Position numbers and translations under genes: made by a program
Notes under the pieces: model-generated
Told to the model about the DNA's origin: nothing
The model's input: the letters and a program-made list of their open reading frames with translations, nothing else
Database searches by the model: none
NCBI GenBank assembly: GCA_902805565.1
Contig: CADCTP010000083.1
Coordinates: forward strand, 1-44,423
Origin: an uncultured Mycobacteriales bacterium
Lineage (GTDB): Bacteria; Actinomycetota; Actinomycetes; Mycobacteriales; CADCTP01
Reading direction: 5' to 3'
Length of the DNA stretch: 44,423 bases
Shown: positions 33,489 through 41,577 of the stretch, piece after piece
Numbering within the stretch: position 1 is the stretch's first letter
How the letters are laid out: each line of letters starts with the position of its first letter

Positions 33489-34205
33489 TCAGCCGGTGGG
33501 CGCCGTGCGGGCCAGCCAGGCCCCGGTCGCCGCCCAGGCCTCCCGCGCCGCCTGCGGGTGGTGGAACATCGGGGCCGGGTTGTCGAACGCGTGGCCCGCG
33601 CCCGGATAGGTCAGGAAAGTGGCGGCGCCGCCCGCGGTCACCGCGGCCTCGATCCGCCGCACCACGTCCACCGGGATGTACGCGTCGTCCAGGCCGAAGT
33701 GGTGCAGGCTCGGGCAGCGCACCGCGGGGGCGAGGTCGAGCAGCTCGGGCAGCGCCGAGCCGTAGTAGCTCACCAGGAAGTCCGGGCCGGCGCCGGCCGC
33801 GGCCGCCCGGGCGGTGACGGCGAAGGCCAGTCCGCCGCCGAAGCAGAACCCGAACACGCCCGCCGGCCCGGCGACCTCCGGCCGCTGCCGGAGCACGGCC
33901 AGCGCCGCCGCCCCGTCCGCGACCGCGGTCGGCCAGTCGAGCCTGCCCAGCGCGTCCATCGCGCGGGGCAGCGCGTCGTCGCCGCCGTCGATGGCCGGGT
34001 CGCCCTGCCGCCAGTACACGTGCGGCACCAGCACGGCGTAGCCGAGGCCGGCCAGGTCCCGGGCCCGGGCGTCGACGTACGCGGTGACGCCGAAGATCTC
34101 CTGGAACAGCACGATCCCCGGCCCCCGGCCGGCCGCGGGCAGGTGCAGGTCGGCGGGCATCCGCCCGCCATCGACGGGGACCTCGACCGGGCTGGGTGAC
34201 GTCAC
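33489..34205 (-). CDS. Dienelactone hydrolase family protein
   Basis: 238 residues. The nucleophile elbow GFCFGG carries the Cys typical of dienelactone hydrolases, with Asp in FGLDDAYIP and His in GAGHAFDN. The N-terminus ADLHLPAAGRGPGIVLFQEIFG is standard. Classical members hydrolyse dienelactone in chloroaromatic degradation, but most homologues outside such clusters act on unknown esters or lactones, and no catabolic genes are adjacent here. Start GTG 34205 (VTSPSPVEV); no Shine-Dalgarno, and a CATACT box lies 8 nt upstream. Confidence 0.9.
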   Translation of the reverse strand: MTSPSPVEVPVDGGRMPADLHLPAAGRGPGIVLFQEIFGVTAYVDARARDLAGLGYAVLVPHVYWRQGDPAIDGGDDALPRAMDALGRLDWPTAVADGAAALAVLRQRPEVAGPAGVFGFCFGGGLAFAVTARAAAAGAGPDFLVSYYGSALPELLDLAPAVRCPSLHHFGLDDAYIPVDVVRRIEAAVTAGGAATFLTYPGAGHAFDNPAPMFHHPQAAREAWAATGAWLARTAPTG

Positions 34206-34538
34206 GCCGCAGGAGTATGCCGGCCGGCGGCGGCTCGTACGGCGCCGACCCGCACGAATCTGCCGGCTGGGCGACCGGGGAGGGCGGGGACAGGGCCCTC
34301 CCCGGTCCGTCGGCCCAGCCGCACCGGGCGGCCCAGGTGACGATCTCGCGCACGGGGATCCCCCTCCGACGGGCTCCCACCTCCCACTACGTCCGCGACC
34401 GCACCGGCGGATGCACCCCGGTGCCACCGGGTCCGGCCGGGTCGGCGACCGGGGACCGGAACCGGACGGATCGGGCTGTCGTGCATTGCCCACCCCTCGG
34501 ACGGGTACCGGCAGGGGACCGACAACACGAGGAGCTTC
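34206..34538. other. 333-bp divergent intergenic region with a 13-bp hairpin
   Basis: GACCGGGGAGGGC (34273-34285) pairs perfectly with GCCCTCCCCGGTC (34295-34307) around a 9-nt loop. A GGGGATCCCC palindrome lies near 34357-34366. I see no gene and no riboswitch I can name. The region separates the dienelactone hydrolase and lipoprotein genes. Confidence 0.5.
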
Positions 34539-35120
34539 ATGCGTCACCATCTCGCCGGCCGGGTCCGCTCGGTCATCCTGCTGCCGTTGCTGCTGATGGC
34601 CGTGCTGGTCGGCTGCGGCGGCGAGGACACGGGTACGGCCGCCGGCACCCCCGCGGCCGGGGCGTCGTCCCCGGGCGCGGCCGGCGGTTCCGCCTCGCCC
34701 GCCGCCTGCCCGACCGAGAACACCCGGTCCTTCGCCAAGACCCGTTTCGTCGCCGACCTCGGCGGCGCCGCCTTCCTGACCAAGCGGTACATCTACGACC
34801 CGTACCAGGCGGGGACCTTCCAGAAGGGGGCCGACGGCCGGACCGCGGCCGTGGTCAAGGCCGGCCTGGCCGCCGCGGCCAGCGCGAAGCTGCTGAGCAA
34901 CGCCCGGGAGAACGCCCTGGCCAACCCGACCCTGTGCAAGACCGTCGCCACCCCGATGGCGTCGGCGATCGCCACGCTGAGCGGGGTGACCGGGGCCTTG
35001 GCCAGCGGCAACCTGAACGCCCTGGGCACCCTCGGGCCGGCACTGGACTCCATCCGCGGCGCGGCGACCAAGGCCGGCGTGGACGTGCCGGAGCGCGAGG
35101 TCGGGCTGAGCGGCTCGTGA
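34539..35120 (+). CDS. Putative secreted lipoprotein of unknown function
   Basis: 193 residues. Arg-rich N-region, hydrophobic core SVILLPLLLMAVLVGC with lipobox LVGC, so it should be lipidated at the Cys and anchored outside the membrane. A Gly/Ala/Ser/Pro-rich spacer follows, then a mostly helical domain (RFVADLGGAAFLTKRYIYDPYQAG) with two cysteines (AACPTEN and TLCKTV) that could form a disulfide. I do not recognise the family. ATG 34539 has GAGGAG at about 6 nt. Confidence 0.78.
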   Translation: MRHHLAGRVRSVILLPLLLMAVLVGCGGEDTGTAAGTPAAGASSPGAAGGSASPAACPTENTRSFAKTRFVADLGGAAFLTKRYIYDPYQAGTFQKGADGRTAAVVKAGLAAAASAKLLSNARENALANPTLCKTVATPMASAIATLSGVTGALASGNLNALGTLGPALDSIRGAATKAGVDVPEREVGLSGS

Positions 35121-35125
35121 CCGCC

Positions 35126-35158
35126 GCCGGCCGGCCCGCACCCCGCGGGCCGGCCGGC
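35126..35158. terminator. Bidirectional terminator
   Basis: A perfect 14-bp stem (GCCGGCCGGCCCGC / GCGGGCCGGCCGGC) with a 5-nt ACCCC loop fills the 37-bp convergent gap between the lipoprotein and nucleotidyltransferase genes. Confidence 0.78.
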
Positions 35159-35988
35159 TACCGGTCCAGCGTCGCCCAGTACCGGGTGTACGCCTCGTGC
35201 AGCCAGCCGTCGATCCAGGCCAGGTCCGGCTCGACCGGCAGGTCGTTGGCGGCGCCGAGCCGGCGCAGGTCGTCCTCCAGGCCGGCCAGCCGGTCCAGCA
35301 CGTCCGCCAGCGCCCACCCGCCGGTCCGGACCGCCCGCAGCTCGGACAGGTGCGGCTCCGGGACCGGCAGCGTGATCCGCCCGGTGCTGAGGAGTTCCAC
35401 GCCCTGCAGGCCGAGCCGCATCGCGTGCATCGCGTACTTGGTGTCGTACCCGTGCTCGCCGACCAGCGACGGCCGCGCGGCCCGGCCCCCCGGCTCCCCG
35501 GTCATCGCCCGCTTCTGGTTGGACAGGTAGCCGAGGAAGCGGTCGGCCACGTTCTTGCTCAGGAAGCGGTCGGCGTGCGCCCGCAGGCTCCGGCCGGCGT
35601 CGGTGTTGGTGACGACCTCGTCCTCCGGCACCCACAGCGGCAGCAGCACGGTCGGGTTGCCCGCCGCGGCCAGCGCCGCCCACTTGCGGGCGCCGTAGAT
35701 CACGATGTCGAGGTCGCCGGCGCCGGAGCGCTCGGCCAGGCCACCGGCCCGCTCCCACGCGGTGTGCAGCTCGTACTGCTCGAACGGGATCCGCTGCCCG
35801 GTCGGCGTGAGGACCCGCCCGATCCCGGTGACGAACCGCGGCGGCTCCACGCAGATGCCCATCTCGTCGCGGTCGTCCTGGCCGTCGACGCTGGTCCCGT
35901 GGACACCGCTGCCCACCTGGACCAGCAGGACCGTGCCGGCCTCGGCGAGCCGCCGGGCCTCGGCCCCGGCGTGCGGGTGTTCGATCAT
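35158..35988 (-). CDS. Nucleotidyltransferase-fold protein
   Basis: 276 residues. GSGVHGTSVDGQDDRDEMGI gives the GS and DxD elements of the DNA polymerase beta-like nucleotidyltransferase fold, and GDLDIVIYGARKWAALAAAGNP continues the domain. The C-terminal helical part has KYAMHAMRLGLQGVELLSTG. This resembles the predicted nucleotidyltransferase family (YcgL-type) with unknown substrate, and is not a minimal MNT toxin-antitoxin protein. ATG 35988 has no Shine-Dalgarno but a TAGCGT -10 box 7 nt upstream, so a leaderless transcript is likely. It is divergent from the SDR gene. Confidence 0.82.
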   Translation of the reverse strand: MIEHPHAGAEARRLAEAGTVLLVQVGSGVHGTSVDGQDDRDEMGICVEPPRFVTGIGRVLTPTGQRIPFEQYELHTAWERAGGLAERSGAGDLDIVIYGARKWAALAAAGNPTVLLPLWVPEDEVVTNTDAGRSLRAHADRFLSKNVADRFLGYLSNQKRAMTGEPGGRAARPSLVGEHGYDTKYAMHAMRLGLQGVELLSTGRITLPVPEPHLSELRAVRTGGWALADVLDRLAGLEDDLRRLGAANDLPVEPDLAWIDGWLHEAYTRYWATLDR

Positions 35989-35995
35989 GGCCGAC

Positions 35996-36001
35996 ACGCT
36001 A
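35996..36001 (-). promoter_or_regulatory. Leaderless -10 box TAGCGT
   Basis: Reads TAGCGT on the minus strand and ends 7 nt before the nucleotidyltransferase ATG at 35988. Confidence 0.55.
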
Positions 36002-36100
36002 ACGGCCACCGGCCCACGGACATGCCGCCGGGCGACCCGGGTAGTGCCCGCCGACCAGCGGCGCGGCCCGCCGGGCCGCCGTGGGCGAGAGGACGTCGGG

Positions 36101-36994
36101 ATGCCGGAGAACCAGTACACCCAGCAGGACCCCAGCGAGCAGCACGACCAGCCGGACGGCACCGACGAGCAGCTCGACCACCCGGGCCTGACCGGCGGGA
36201 TGGGCGAGCAGCCCGACCACGGCGAGCAGACCTACCGCGGCAGCGGCCGGCTGGAGGGCAAGCGGGCGGTCGTGACCGGCGGCGACTCCGGCATCGGCCG
36301 GGCCGTCGCGCTGGCGTTCGCCCGGGAGGGGGCCGACGTCCTGATCTCCTACCTGGAGTCGGAGGAGAAGGACGCCCAGGAGACCGTACGGCTGATCGAG
36401 GACGCCGGCCGGAAGGCGGTCACCGTGCCCGGGGACCTCACCGACGAGCAGGTCTGCCAGCAGGTGATCGACCGCGCGGTCGGCGAGCTGGGCGGCATCG
36501 ACATCCTGGTGAACAACGCCGCCTACCAGATGGCGCAGCCCGGCGGCATCGCCGACATCACCACCGAGCAGTTCGACCGGGTGCTCAGGACCAACCTGTA
36601 CGCGATGTTCTGGCTGTGCAAGAAGGCGCTGCCGCACCTGCCGGCCGGCGCCAGCATCATCAACACCTCCTCCATCCAGTCCTCCCAGCCCTCCCCGGAG
36701 CTGCTGGACTACGCCACCACGAAGGCCGGCATCGTCAACTTCACCAAGGGCCTGGCCCAGCAGCTGGCCGAGCGCGGGATCCGGGTGAACTCCGTCGCCC
36801 CCGGCCCGGTCTGGACGCCGCTGATCCCGGCGACCATGCCGGCCGGGAACATCGAGGGCTTCGGCTCGGACACCCCGCTGGGCCGCGCCGGGCAGCCGGC
36901 CGAGCTCGCCCCGGCGTACGTGTTCTTCGCCTCCCAGGAGTCCAGCTACGTCACCGGGGAGGTGCTCGCCGTCACCGGCGGCCAGCCCCTGTAG
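36101..36994 (+). CDS. SDR family oxidoreductase (YghA-like)
   Basis: 297 residues. A hydrophilic N-terminal extension of about 50 residues (QQDPSEQHDQPDG...) leads to LEGKRAVVTGGDSGIGRAVALAF, the TGxxxGIG cofactor motif. NNAAYQ, the catalytic Ser in NTSSIQSSQPSP and YATTKAG (YxxxK) follow, ending SYVTGEVLAVTGG. The extension is characteristic of the YghA/general-stress SDR group, using NAD(P)H on unknown aldehydes or ketones. ATG 36101; GAGAGGA lies about 9 nt upstream. Confidence 0.92.
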   Translation: MPENQYTQQDPSEQHDQPDGTDEQLDHPGLTGGMGEQPDHGEQTYRGSGRLEGKRAVVTGGDSGIGRAVALAFAREGADVLISYLESEEKDAQETVRLIEDAGRKAVTVPGDLTDEQVCQQVIDRAVGELGGIDILVNNAAYQMAQPGGIADITTEQFDRVLRTNLYAMFWLCKKALPHLPAGASIINTSSIQSSQPSPELLDYATTKAGIVNFTKGLAQQLAERGIRVNSVAPGPVWTPLIPATMPAGNIEGFGSDTPLGRAGQPAELAPAYVFFASQESSYVTGEVLAVTGGQPL

Positions 36995-37046
36995 CGGCCC
37001 GGTTCCGGCACAATCCACCGGACGCCGTACGCCCCGAGGAGGACCC

Positions 37047-37919
37047 GTGCCGAACGCCGACCCGGTGCGGGTGCTCCCCGTGCGGGCCACCGACCCCGCC
37101 GTGGCCCCGCTGCTGGACGCGCTGACCGCGGAGCTGGCCGGCGCCGGCTACACCCCCGAGCAGACCTTCGGCTACACCGCCGACCAGCTGGAACGGGCCG
37201 GCGTGCACCTGGTCGGCGCCGAGGTCGGCGGCCGGCTGGTGGGCGTGGCCGGGCTGGAGGCCGACGGGTCCGGCGGCGGGGAGCTCAAGCGGTTCTACGT
37301 CGAGCCCGGGCACCGCGGGACCGGGGTGGCCGACGCGCTGCTCGCCGCGCTGGTCGAGCACGCCCGCGGCCACGGCGTCCGGGTGCTCCGGCTGGAGACC
37401 GGCGACCGGCAGGAGGCGGCGCTGCGGTTCTACCGCCGGCACGGCTTCACCCCGATCCCCCGCTTCGGCCCGTACGTCGACAGCGCCACCTCGGTCTGCC
37501 TGGAACGCACGCTGCCCGCCCCGCCCCGGCTGCGGGTGACGTCGGTGACCGTCGGCACCTCCCGCCCGCGCGAGCTGGCCCGCTTCTACGCCCGGCTGCT
37601 CGGCTGGCCGGTGACCACCGAGGAGGGCCCCGGGCCGGGCGAGCCGCCCGCCGCCGGCTGGGCCCAGGTCCGCCCGCCGGCCGGGGTCCCCGGCCCGACG
37701 CTCAACTTCGAGTGGGAGCGCCACTTCACCCGGCCGGTCTGGCCGGCCGAAGCGGGCCGGCAGACCGCCTCCCAGCACCTCGACGTCGAGGTGGCGGACC
37801 TGGCGGCCGCGACGGAGTGGGCGGTGGCCTGCGGCGCCGTTCCGGCCGGCACCCAGCCCCAGGACGGCGTCCGGGTCCTGTTCGATCCGGACGGGCACCC
37901 GTTCTGCCTGTTCCGCTGA
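37047..37919 (+). CDS. GNAT-VOC fusion protein
   Basis: 290 residues with two domains. Residues about 1-155 are a GNAT acetyltransferase (KRFYVEPGHRGTGVADALLAALVEHARGHGV, then LRFYRRHGFTPIP). Residues about 165-290 form a VOC/glyoxalase domain (VTSVTVGTSRPRELARFYARLLGWPV, then QHLDVEVADLAAATEWA and VRVLFDPDGHPFCLF). The join is continuous with only a short Pro-rich linker. Both families usually occur alone; fused, the VOC half could bind or resist a small molecule that the GNAT half acetylates (inference). GTG 37047 has GAGGAGG at about 6 nt. Confidence 0.88.
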   Translation: MPNADPVRVLPVRATDPAVAPLLDALTAELAGAGYTPEQTFGYTADQLERAGVHLVGAEVGGRLVGVAGLEADGSGGGELKRFYVEPGHRGTGVADALLAALVEHARGHGVRVLRLETGDRQEAALRFYRRHGFTPIPRFGPYVDSATSVCLERTLPAPPRLRVTSVTVGTSRPRELARFYARLLGWPVTTEEGPGPGEPPAAGWAQVRPPAGVPGPTLNFEWERHFTRPVWPAEAGRQTASQHLDVEVADLAAATEWAVACGAVPAGTQPQDGVRVLFDPDGHPFCLFR

Positions 37920-37941
37920 CCGCGGGAGGCACCGGAGGCAG

Positions 37942-37947
37942 TACGGT
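37942..37947 (+). promoter_or_regulatory. -10 box TACGGT that fixes the phosphatase start
   Basis: TACGGT would start transcription near 37954, after the first in-frame ATG (37951) but before the ATG at 37984, which has GAGGGA 6 nt upstream. This favours the shorter protein. Confidence 0.45.
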
Positions 37948-37983
37948 GCAATGGCCTGCGCCGGACGCCCTGAGGGAACCCGA

Positions 37984-39168
37984 ATGCCGTTGACCAGTAT
38001 CGTGGGCCGGCTCCTGCCGGCCCTCGACGAGGCGTTCCCGACGCGCATGATCGACGTGCTCGGCGGCTTCCTGGCCGAGCACGCCGGGGCCGAGTCGGTG
38101 GACCTGCTGCTGGCCGACTACGAGCTGGAGCAGCTGGTCCGGGTGCGGCCGGACCAGCCCGCGGTCTCCGAGGCTGCGGTGCCGGTGTCCGGGACCGACG
38201 CCGGCCGGGCGTTCTCCACCCAGTCGGTGGTCACCGTGCGGGAGGCGGCGACGACCGTGATGTACGTGCCGGTCAGCCTGCGGGCGGAGCGGCTGGGCAT
38301 GCTGCGGGTCCGGCTGCGCAGCCCCGTCCCGCCGGACGTGCTGACCGGCCTGCAGCAGGTCGCCACCGTCGTCGCGTACGTCGTCTTCGGCGCCGGCCAC
38401 TTCACCGACATGTACGAGCAGGCCCGCCGGCGCAAGCCGCTGGCCCTGGACGCGGAGATGCAGTGGAACCTGCTGCCGGTCCGCGCCTTCTCCGGGCCGC
38501 ACTTCGAGCTGGCCGGCCAGCTGATGCCCGCGTACGACGTGGGCGGCGACTCCTTCGACTACAGCGTCGAGTCCGGCACGCTGCGGCTGTCGCTCACCGA
38601 CGCCATGGGGCACGGGCTGCAGGCCAGCCTGCTGGACACGCTGACGGTGTCCGCGCTGCGCAACGCCCGACGGGCCGGCGGCTCGCTGGTCGAGCAGGCG
38701 CACCTGGCCCAGGACGCGCTGCTGGCGAACTTCCCGCGGGTGACGTTCGTCGCCGCCTTCCTGGCCTCCATCGACCTGGAGACCGGCACGGCCGAGGTGG
38801 TCAACGCCGGCCACCCGACCGGCTGCGTGGTCCGCGGCGGCCGGCTGCACCGCCTGGACCTGCGGGCACAGACGCCGCTCGCCCTGGACCCGAGCTGCCG
38901 CTACAAGGTCCAGCAGTTCCAGCTGGAGCCGGGCGACCGGCTGTTCCTGTCCAGCGACGGGGTCACCGACGCCGCCCCGGCCGGTGGGGAGCCGTTCGGC
39001 GAGGAGCGGCTGGACGGGATGCTGCTCGGCACGCTCGGGCTGCCGCCGCACGAGGCGGTCCGGCAGGTGCTGCGGACGGTCTCCGCCTACCAGGGCGACA
39101 ACTTCCGCGACGACGCCACGGCGTTCTGCCTGGACTGGGGTGGCGGCGGGCGCGACCAGGGCCGGTGA
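37984..39168 (+). CDS. SpoIIE/PP2C-type serine phosphatase
   Basis: 394 residues. The N-terminal 150 residues form a GAF-like sensor (VDLLLADYELEQLVRVRPDQP and TTVMYVPVSLRAERLGMLRV). The SpoIIE domain begins around 160 with ALDAEMQWNLLPVRA; metal-site segments GGDSFDY, LTDAMGHG, SSDGVTDAA and RDDATAFCLDW are all intact, in contrast to the homologue at 14799. The overall layout is otherwise alike, so this is a likely catalytic counterpart. No STAS or ATPase gene is next to it. Start chosen at 37984 by Shine-Dalgarno and promoter position. Confidence 0.9.
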   Translation: MPLTSIVGRLLPALDEAFPTRMIDVLGGFLAEHAGAESVDLLLADYELEQLVRVRPDQPAVSEAAVPVSGTDAGRAFSTQSVVTVREAATTVMYVPVSLRAERLGMLRVRLRSPVPPDVLTGLQQVATVVAYVVFGAGHFTDMYEQARRRKPLALDAEMQWNLLPVRAFSGPHFELAGQLMPAYDVGGDSFDYSVESGTLRLSLTDAMGHGLQASLLDTLTVSALRNARRAGGSLVEQAHLAQDALLANFPRVTFVAAFLASIDLETGTAEVVNAGHPTGCVVRGGRLHRLDLRAQTPLALDPSCRYKVQQFQLEPGDRLFLSSDGVTDAAPAGGEPFGEERLDGMLLGTLGLPPHEAVRQVLRTVSAYQGDNFRDDATAFCLDWGGGGRDQGR

Positions 39169-39229
39169 CCGTCGGCGGGCGCGGCACCGCTCTCGAGCGT
39201 GCCGCCGGGCTGCTGGGACACTGCTGGGC

Positions 39230-40189
39230 ATGGCGCTGGGCACGGTCGGTATCGACGACGTCCGGGCGGCCGCGGCCCGGCTGCGCGGGGTGGCGCACCG
39301 CACCCCGGTGCTGACCTCGCGCACGGTGGACGGGCTGGCCGGGGCGACGGTGCTGGCCAAGGCCGAGTGCTTCCAGCGGGGCGGGGCGTTCAAGTTCCGC
39401 GGGGCGTACAACGCGATCGCGTCGCTGGACCCGGGCGTGCGGGCCCGCGGCGTGCTGACGTACTCCTCCGGCAACCACGCCCAGGCGATCGCGTACGCGG
39501 CGGCGCTGCACGGGATCCCGGCCACGATCGTGATGCCCGACGACGCGCCGCCGGCGAAGGCCGCGGCGACCGCGGGGTACGGCGCCGAACTGGTCCGCTA
39601 CGACCGCTACCGCACCAGCCGCGAGGAGCTCGGCCGGCGGCTGGCCGGCGAGCGCGGGCTGACGCTGATCCCGCCGTACGACCACCCCGACGTCATCGCC
39701 GGCCAGGGCACCGTCGCGCTGGAGCTGGTCGAGGACGCCGGCCCGCTGGACGTGCTGGTGGTGTGCGTGGGCGGCGGCGGGCTGATCGCCGGCTGCGCGA
39801 CGGCGGTGGGACCGGGCACCCGGGTGGTCGGGGTGGAGCCGGCGGCCGGCGACGACGTCCGCCGGTCCCTGCGGGCCGGGCACCGGATCGAGATCCCGGT
39901 CCCCCGCACGATCGCCGACGGCCAGCAGACCACCTCCCCCGGCGAGCTGACCTTCCCGGTCATCCAGCGGCTGGTCGAGGACGTGGTCACCGTCACCGAC
40001 GCGGAGATCGTCGCCGCGATGGTGCTGGTCTTCGAGCGGATGAAGGTCGTGCTGGAGCCGTCCGGCGCGAGCGCGCTGGCCGCCGTGCTGCACGGCCGGG
40101 TGGCCGGGATCGCCGGCCGCCGGGTCGGGGTGACCCTCTCCGGCGGGAACGTCGGGGCTGCCCGGTTCGCGGAGCTGATCGCCGGGTAG
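39230..40189 (+). CDS. PLP-dependent serine/threonine dehydratase or racemase-like enzyme
   Basis: 319 residues, fold-type II PLP enzyme. The Schiff-base lysine is in GGAFKFRGAYNA, the substrate loop is SSGNHAQAIAYAA, the phosphate-binding glycine loop is VCVGGGGLIAG, and the C-terminus is LSGGNVG with Ser near the pyridine nitrogen. It lacks the ACT regulatory domain of biosynthetic IlvA, placing it with catabolic threonine dehydratase, serine racemase and hydroxyaspartate dehydratase. ATG 39230; no good Shine-Dalgarno. Confidence 0.9.
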   Translation: MALGTVGIDDVRAAAARLRGVAHRTPVLTSRTVDGLAGATVLAKAECFQRGGAFKFRGAYNAIASLDPGVRARGVLTYSSGNHAQAIAYAAALHGIPATIVMPDDAPPAKAAATAGYGAELVRYDRYRTSREELGRRLAGERGLTLIPPYDHPDVIAGQGTVALELVEDAGPLDVLVVCVGGGGLIAGCATAVGPGTRVVGVEPAAGDDVRRSLRAGHRIEIPVPRTIADGQQTTSPGELTFPVIQRLVEDVVTVTDAEIVAAMVLVFERMKVVLEPSGASALAAVLHGRVAGIAGRRVGVTLSGGNVGAARFAELIAG

Positions 40190-40210
40190 CCCGCGCGGGT
40201 GAGAGGCCGC

Positions 40211-40633
40211 GTGACACTGTCCGGACTGCTGCTCGGGGTCGGGTTCGCCGGGTTCGTCGACGAGACGGTGTTCCACCAACTGCTGCACTGGCACCACTTC
40301 TACGACCGCTCCACCCCGGCCGCCGGGCTGGTCTCGGACGGGTTGTTCCACGCGTTCAGCTGGTTCGCCACGGTCGCCTCGCTGTTCCTGCTCATGGACG
40401 CCCGGCGCCGCGGCCGGGTCTCCCGTACCCGCTGGTGGGGCGGCGTGCTGGTCGGCACCGGCGCCTTCCAGCTGTACGACGGCACCGTCCAGCACAAGCT
40501 GCTGGACCTGCACCAGATCCGGTACGGCGTGGACCTCACGCCCTACGACTGGGCCTGGAACGCCGTCGCCGTCGCGCTGCTCGCCGCCGGGGCGCTGCTG
40601 CTGTCCAGGACCCGGGACCGGGCCCGGGTGTGA
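40211..40633 (+). CDS. DUF2243-like membrane protein
   Basis: 140 residues with four membrane helices. The first helix and loop GFVDETVFHQLLHWHHFYDR is His-rich and characteristic of DUF2243; a second conserved part is AFQLYDGTVQHKLLDLHQIR. Clustered His residues suggest metal or heme contact (inference). GTG 40211 has GAGAGG 5 nt upstream, preferred over GTG 40199. The final GTGA overlaps the start of the CtaG-like gene, so the two are coupled. Confidence 0.84.
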   Translation: MTLSGLLLGVGFAGFVDETVFHQLLHWHHFYDRSTPAAGLVSDGLFHAFSWFATVASLFLLMDARRRGRVSRTRWWGGVLVGTGAFQLYDGTVQHKLLDLHQIRYGVDLTPYDWAWNAVAVALLAAGALLLSRTRDRARV

Positions 40634-41577
40634 TCGCCGCCTGGGCGCTGGCCACGGCCGCGGTCGTCTACCCCGTCGCCGCCGCCCGCCGCGGTCCCTG
40701 GCCGTGGCACCGCACCGCCTGCTGGTTCGCCGGGCTGGCCGCGATCCTGGCCGCCGGCCCGCTGCTGGACGGCGGCTTCACCGCGCACGCCGCCGGCCAC
40801 CTGCTGCTCGGCATGGTCGCGCCGCTGCTGCTGGTCCTCTCGGCGCCGGTCACGCTGGCCCTGCGGGCGCTGCCGGTGCGGCGGGCGAGGGTGCTGTCGG
40901 CGGTGCTGCGGCGGACCCGGCTGCTGACCTGGCCGCCGGTCGCGGCCGTGCTGGACGTCGGCGGGCTGTGGCTGGTCTACACGACCGACCTGCACACCGA
41001 GCCGCTGGTGCAGGTGCACGTGCTGGCCGCGGGCTACCTGTTCACCGCGTCGATCGTCGGGGTGGACCCGATGCCGCACCGGGCGTCCTGGCCGCTGCGG
41101 GCGGCGACCCTGGTGCTGGCCTCGGCCGCGCACGGCATCCTGGCCAAGCAGCTCTACCCCGAGCACCCGGCCGGCGCGATGCTGATGTACTACGGCGGCG
41201 ACGCGGTCGAGATCGCGCTGGCCGTGCTGCTGTGCCGGGAGTGGCTACTCCGCCGGGGTCTGCTGGCGCGGCGTGCGGGTGGTCCACAGCACACCCAGGT
41301 TGAGCACGGCGAACAGGCCGCAGACCACGGTGAGCAGCCACACCCCGCGCACGGCCGCCGCGACGGCGAAGGCGGCAGCGCCCACGGTCAGCACGAGGAA
41401 GGCGATGCGCAGGCCGCGGGGCACCGGTCCGCTGATCGGGCTGTCGGTCACGCCGGCCATGCTGCCATCCCGCGCTCGGCCGCGGCCACCCGGTCGGCCA
41501 CCAGGTCCAGCCAGTGCACCGTGTACGAGGCGAACACCGTGCTGGACGGTCCCAGGAACGTCCCCAGCGACAGGTAG
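40630..41577 (+). CDS. CtaG-like cytochrome c oxidase assembly membrane protein with an antisense-encoded tail
   Basis: 315 residues as an open frame. Residues 1-213 have about six helices with HAAGHLLLGMVAPLLLVLSAPVTLALRAL, LVYTTDLH, HVLAAGYLFTASIVGVDP and ASAAHGILAKQLYP, the His-containing layout of CtaG/CopD-like oxidase assembly proteins thought to deliver copper. The last 100 residues (from about ARRAGGPQHTQVEHG) are hydrophilic, His/Gln/Gly-rich and lie fully antisense to the small membrane protein gene and the end of the GNAT-APH gene. They look like a shadow translation, so the normal stop appears lost. GTG 40630 overlaps the upstream gene by four bases. Confidence 0.78.
   Translation: MIAAWALATAAVVYPVAAARRGPWPWHRTACWFAGLAAILAAGPLLDGGFTAHAAGHLLLGMVAPLLLVLSAPVTLALRALPVRRARVLSAVLRRTRLLTWPPVAAVLDVGGLWLVYTTDLHTEPLVQVHVLAAGYLFTASIVGVDPMPHRASWPLRAATLVLASAAHGILAKQLYPEHPAGAMLMYYGGDAVEIALAVLLCREWLLRRGLLARRAGGPQHTQVEHGEQAADHGEQPHPAHGRRDGEGGSAHGQHEEGDAQAAGHRSADRAVGHAGHAAIPRSAAATRSATRSSQCTVYEANTVLDGPRNVPSDR
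41245..41460 (-). CDS. Small two-helix membrane protein coupled to the GNAT-APH gene
   Basis: 71 residues: short N-terminus MAGVTDSPISGPVPRG, two helices (IAFLVLTVGAAAFAVAAAV and VWLLTVVCGLFAVLNLGVLW) and a charged tail. The ATG at 41460 lies 13 nt inside the 3' end of the upstream gene, so translation is probably coupled. Family not recognised. It is entirely antisense to the tail of the CtaG-like ORF. Its membrane-protein pattern makes it more credible than the opposing tail. Confidence 0.65.
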   Translation of the reverse strand: MAGVTDSPISGPVPRGLRIAFLVLTVGAAAFAVAAAVRGVWLLTVVCGLFAVLNLGVLWTTRTPRQQTPAE

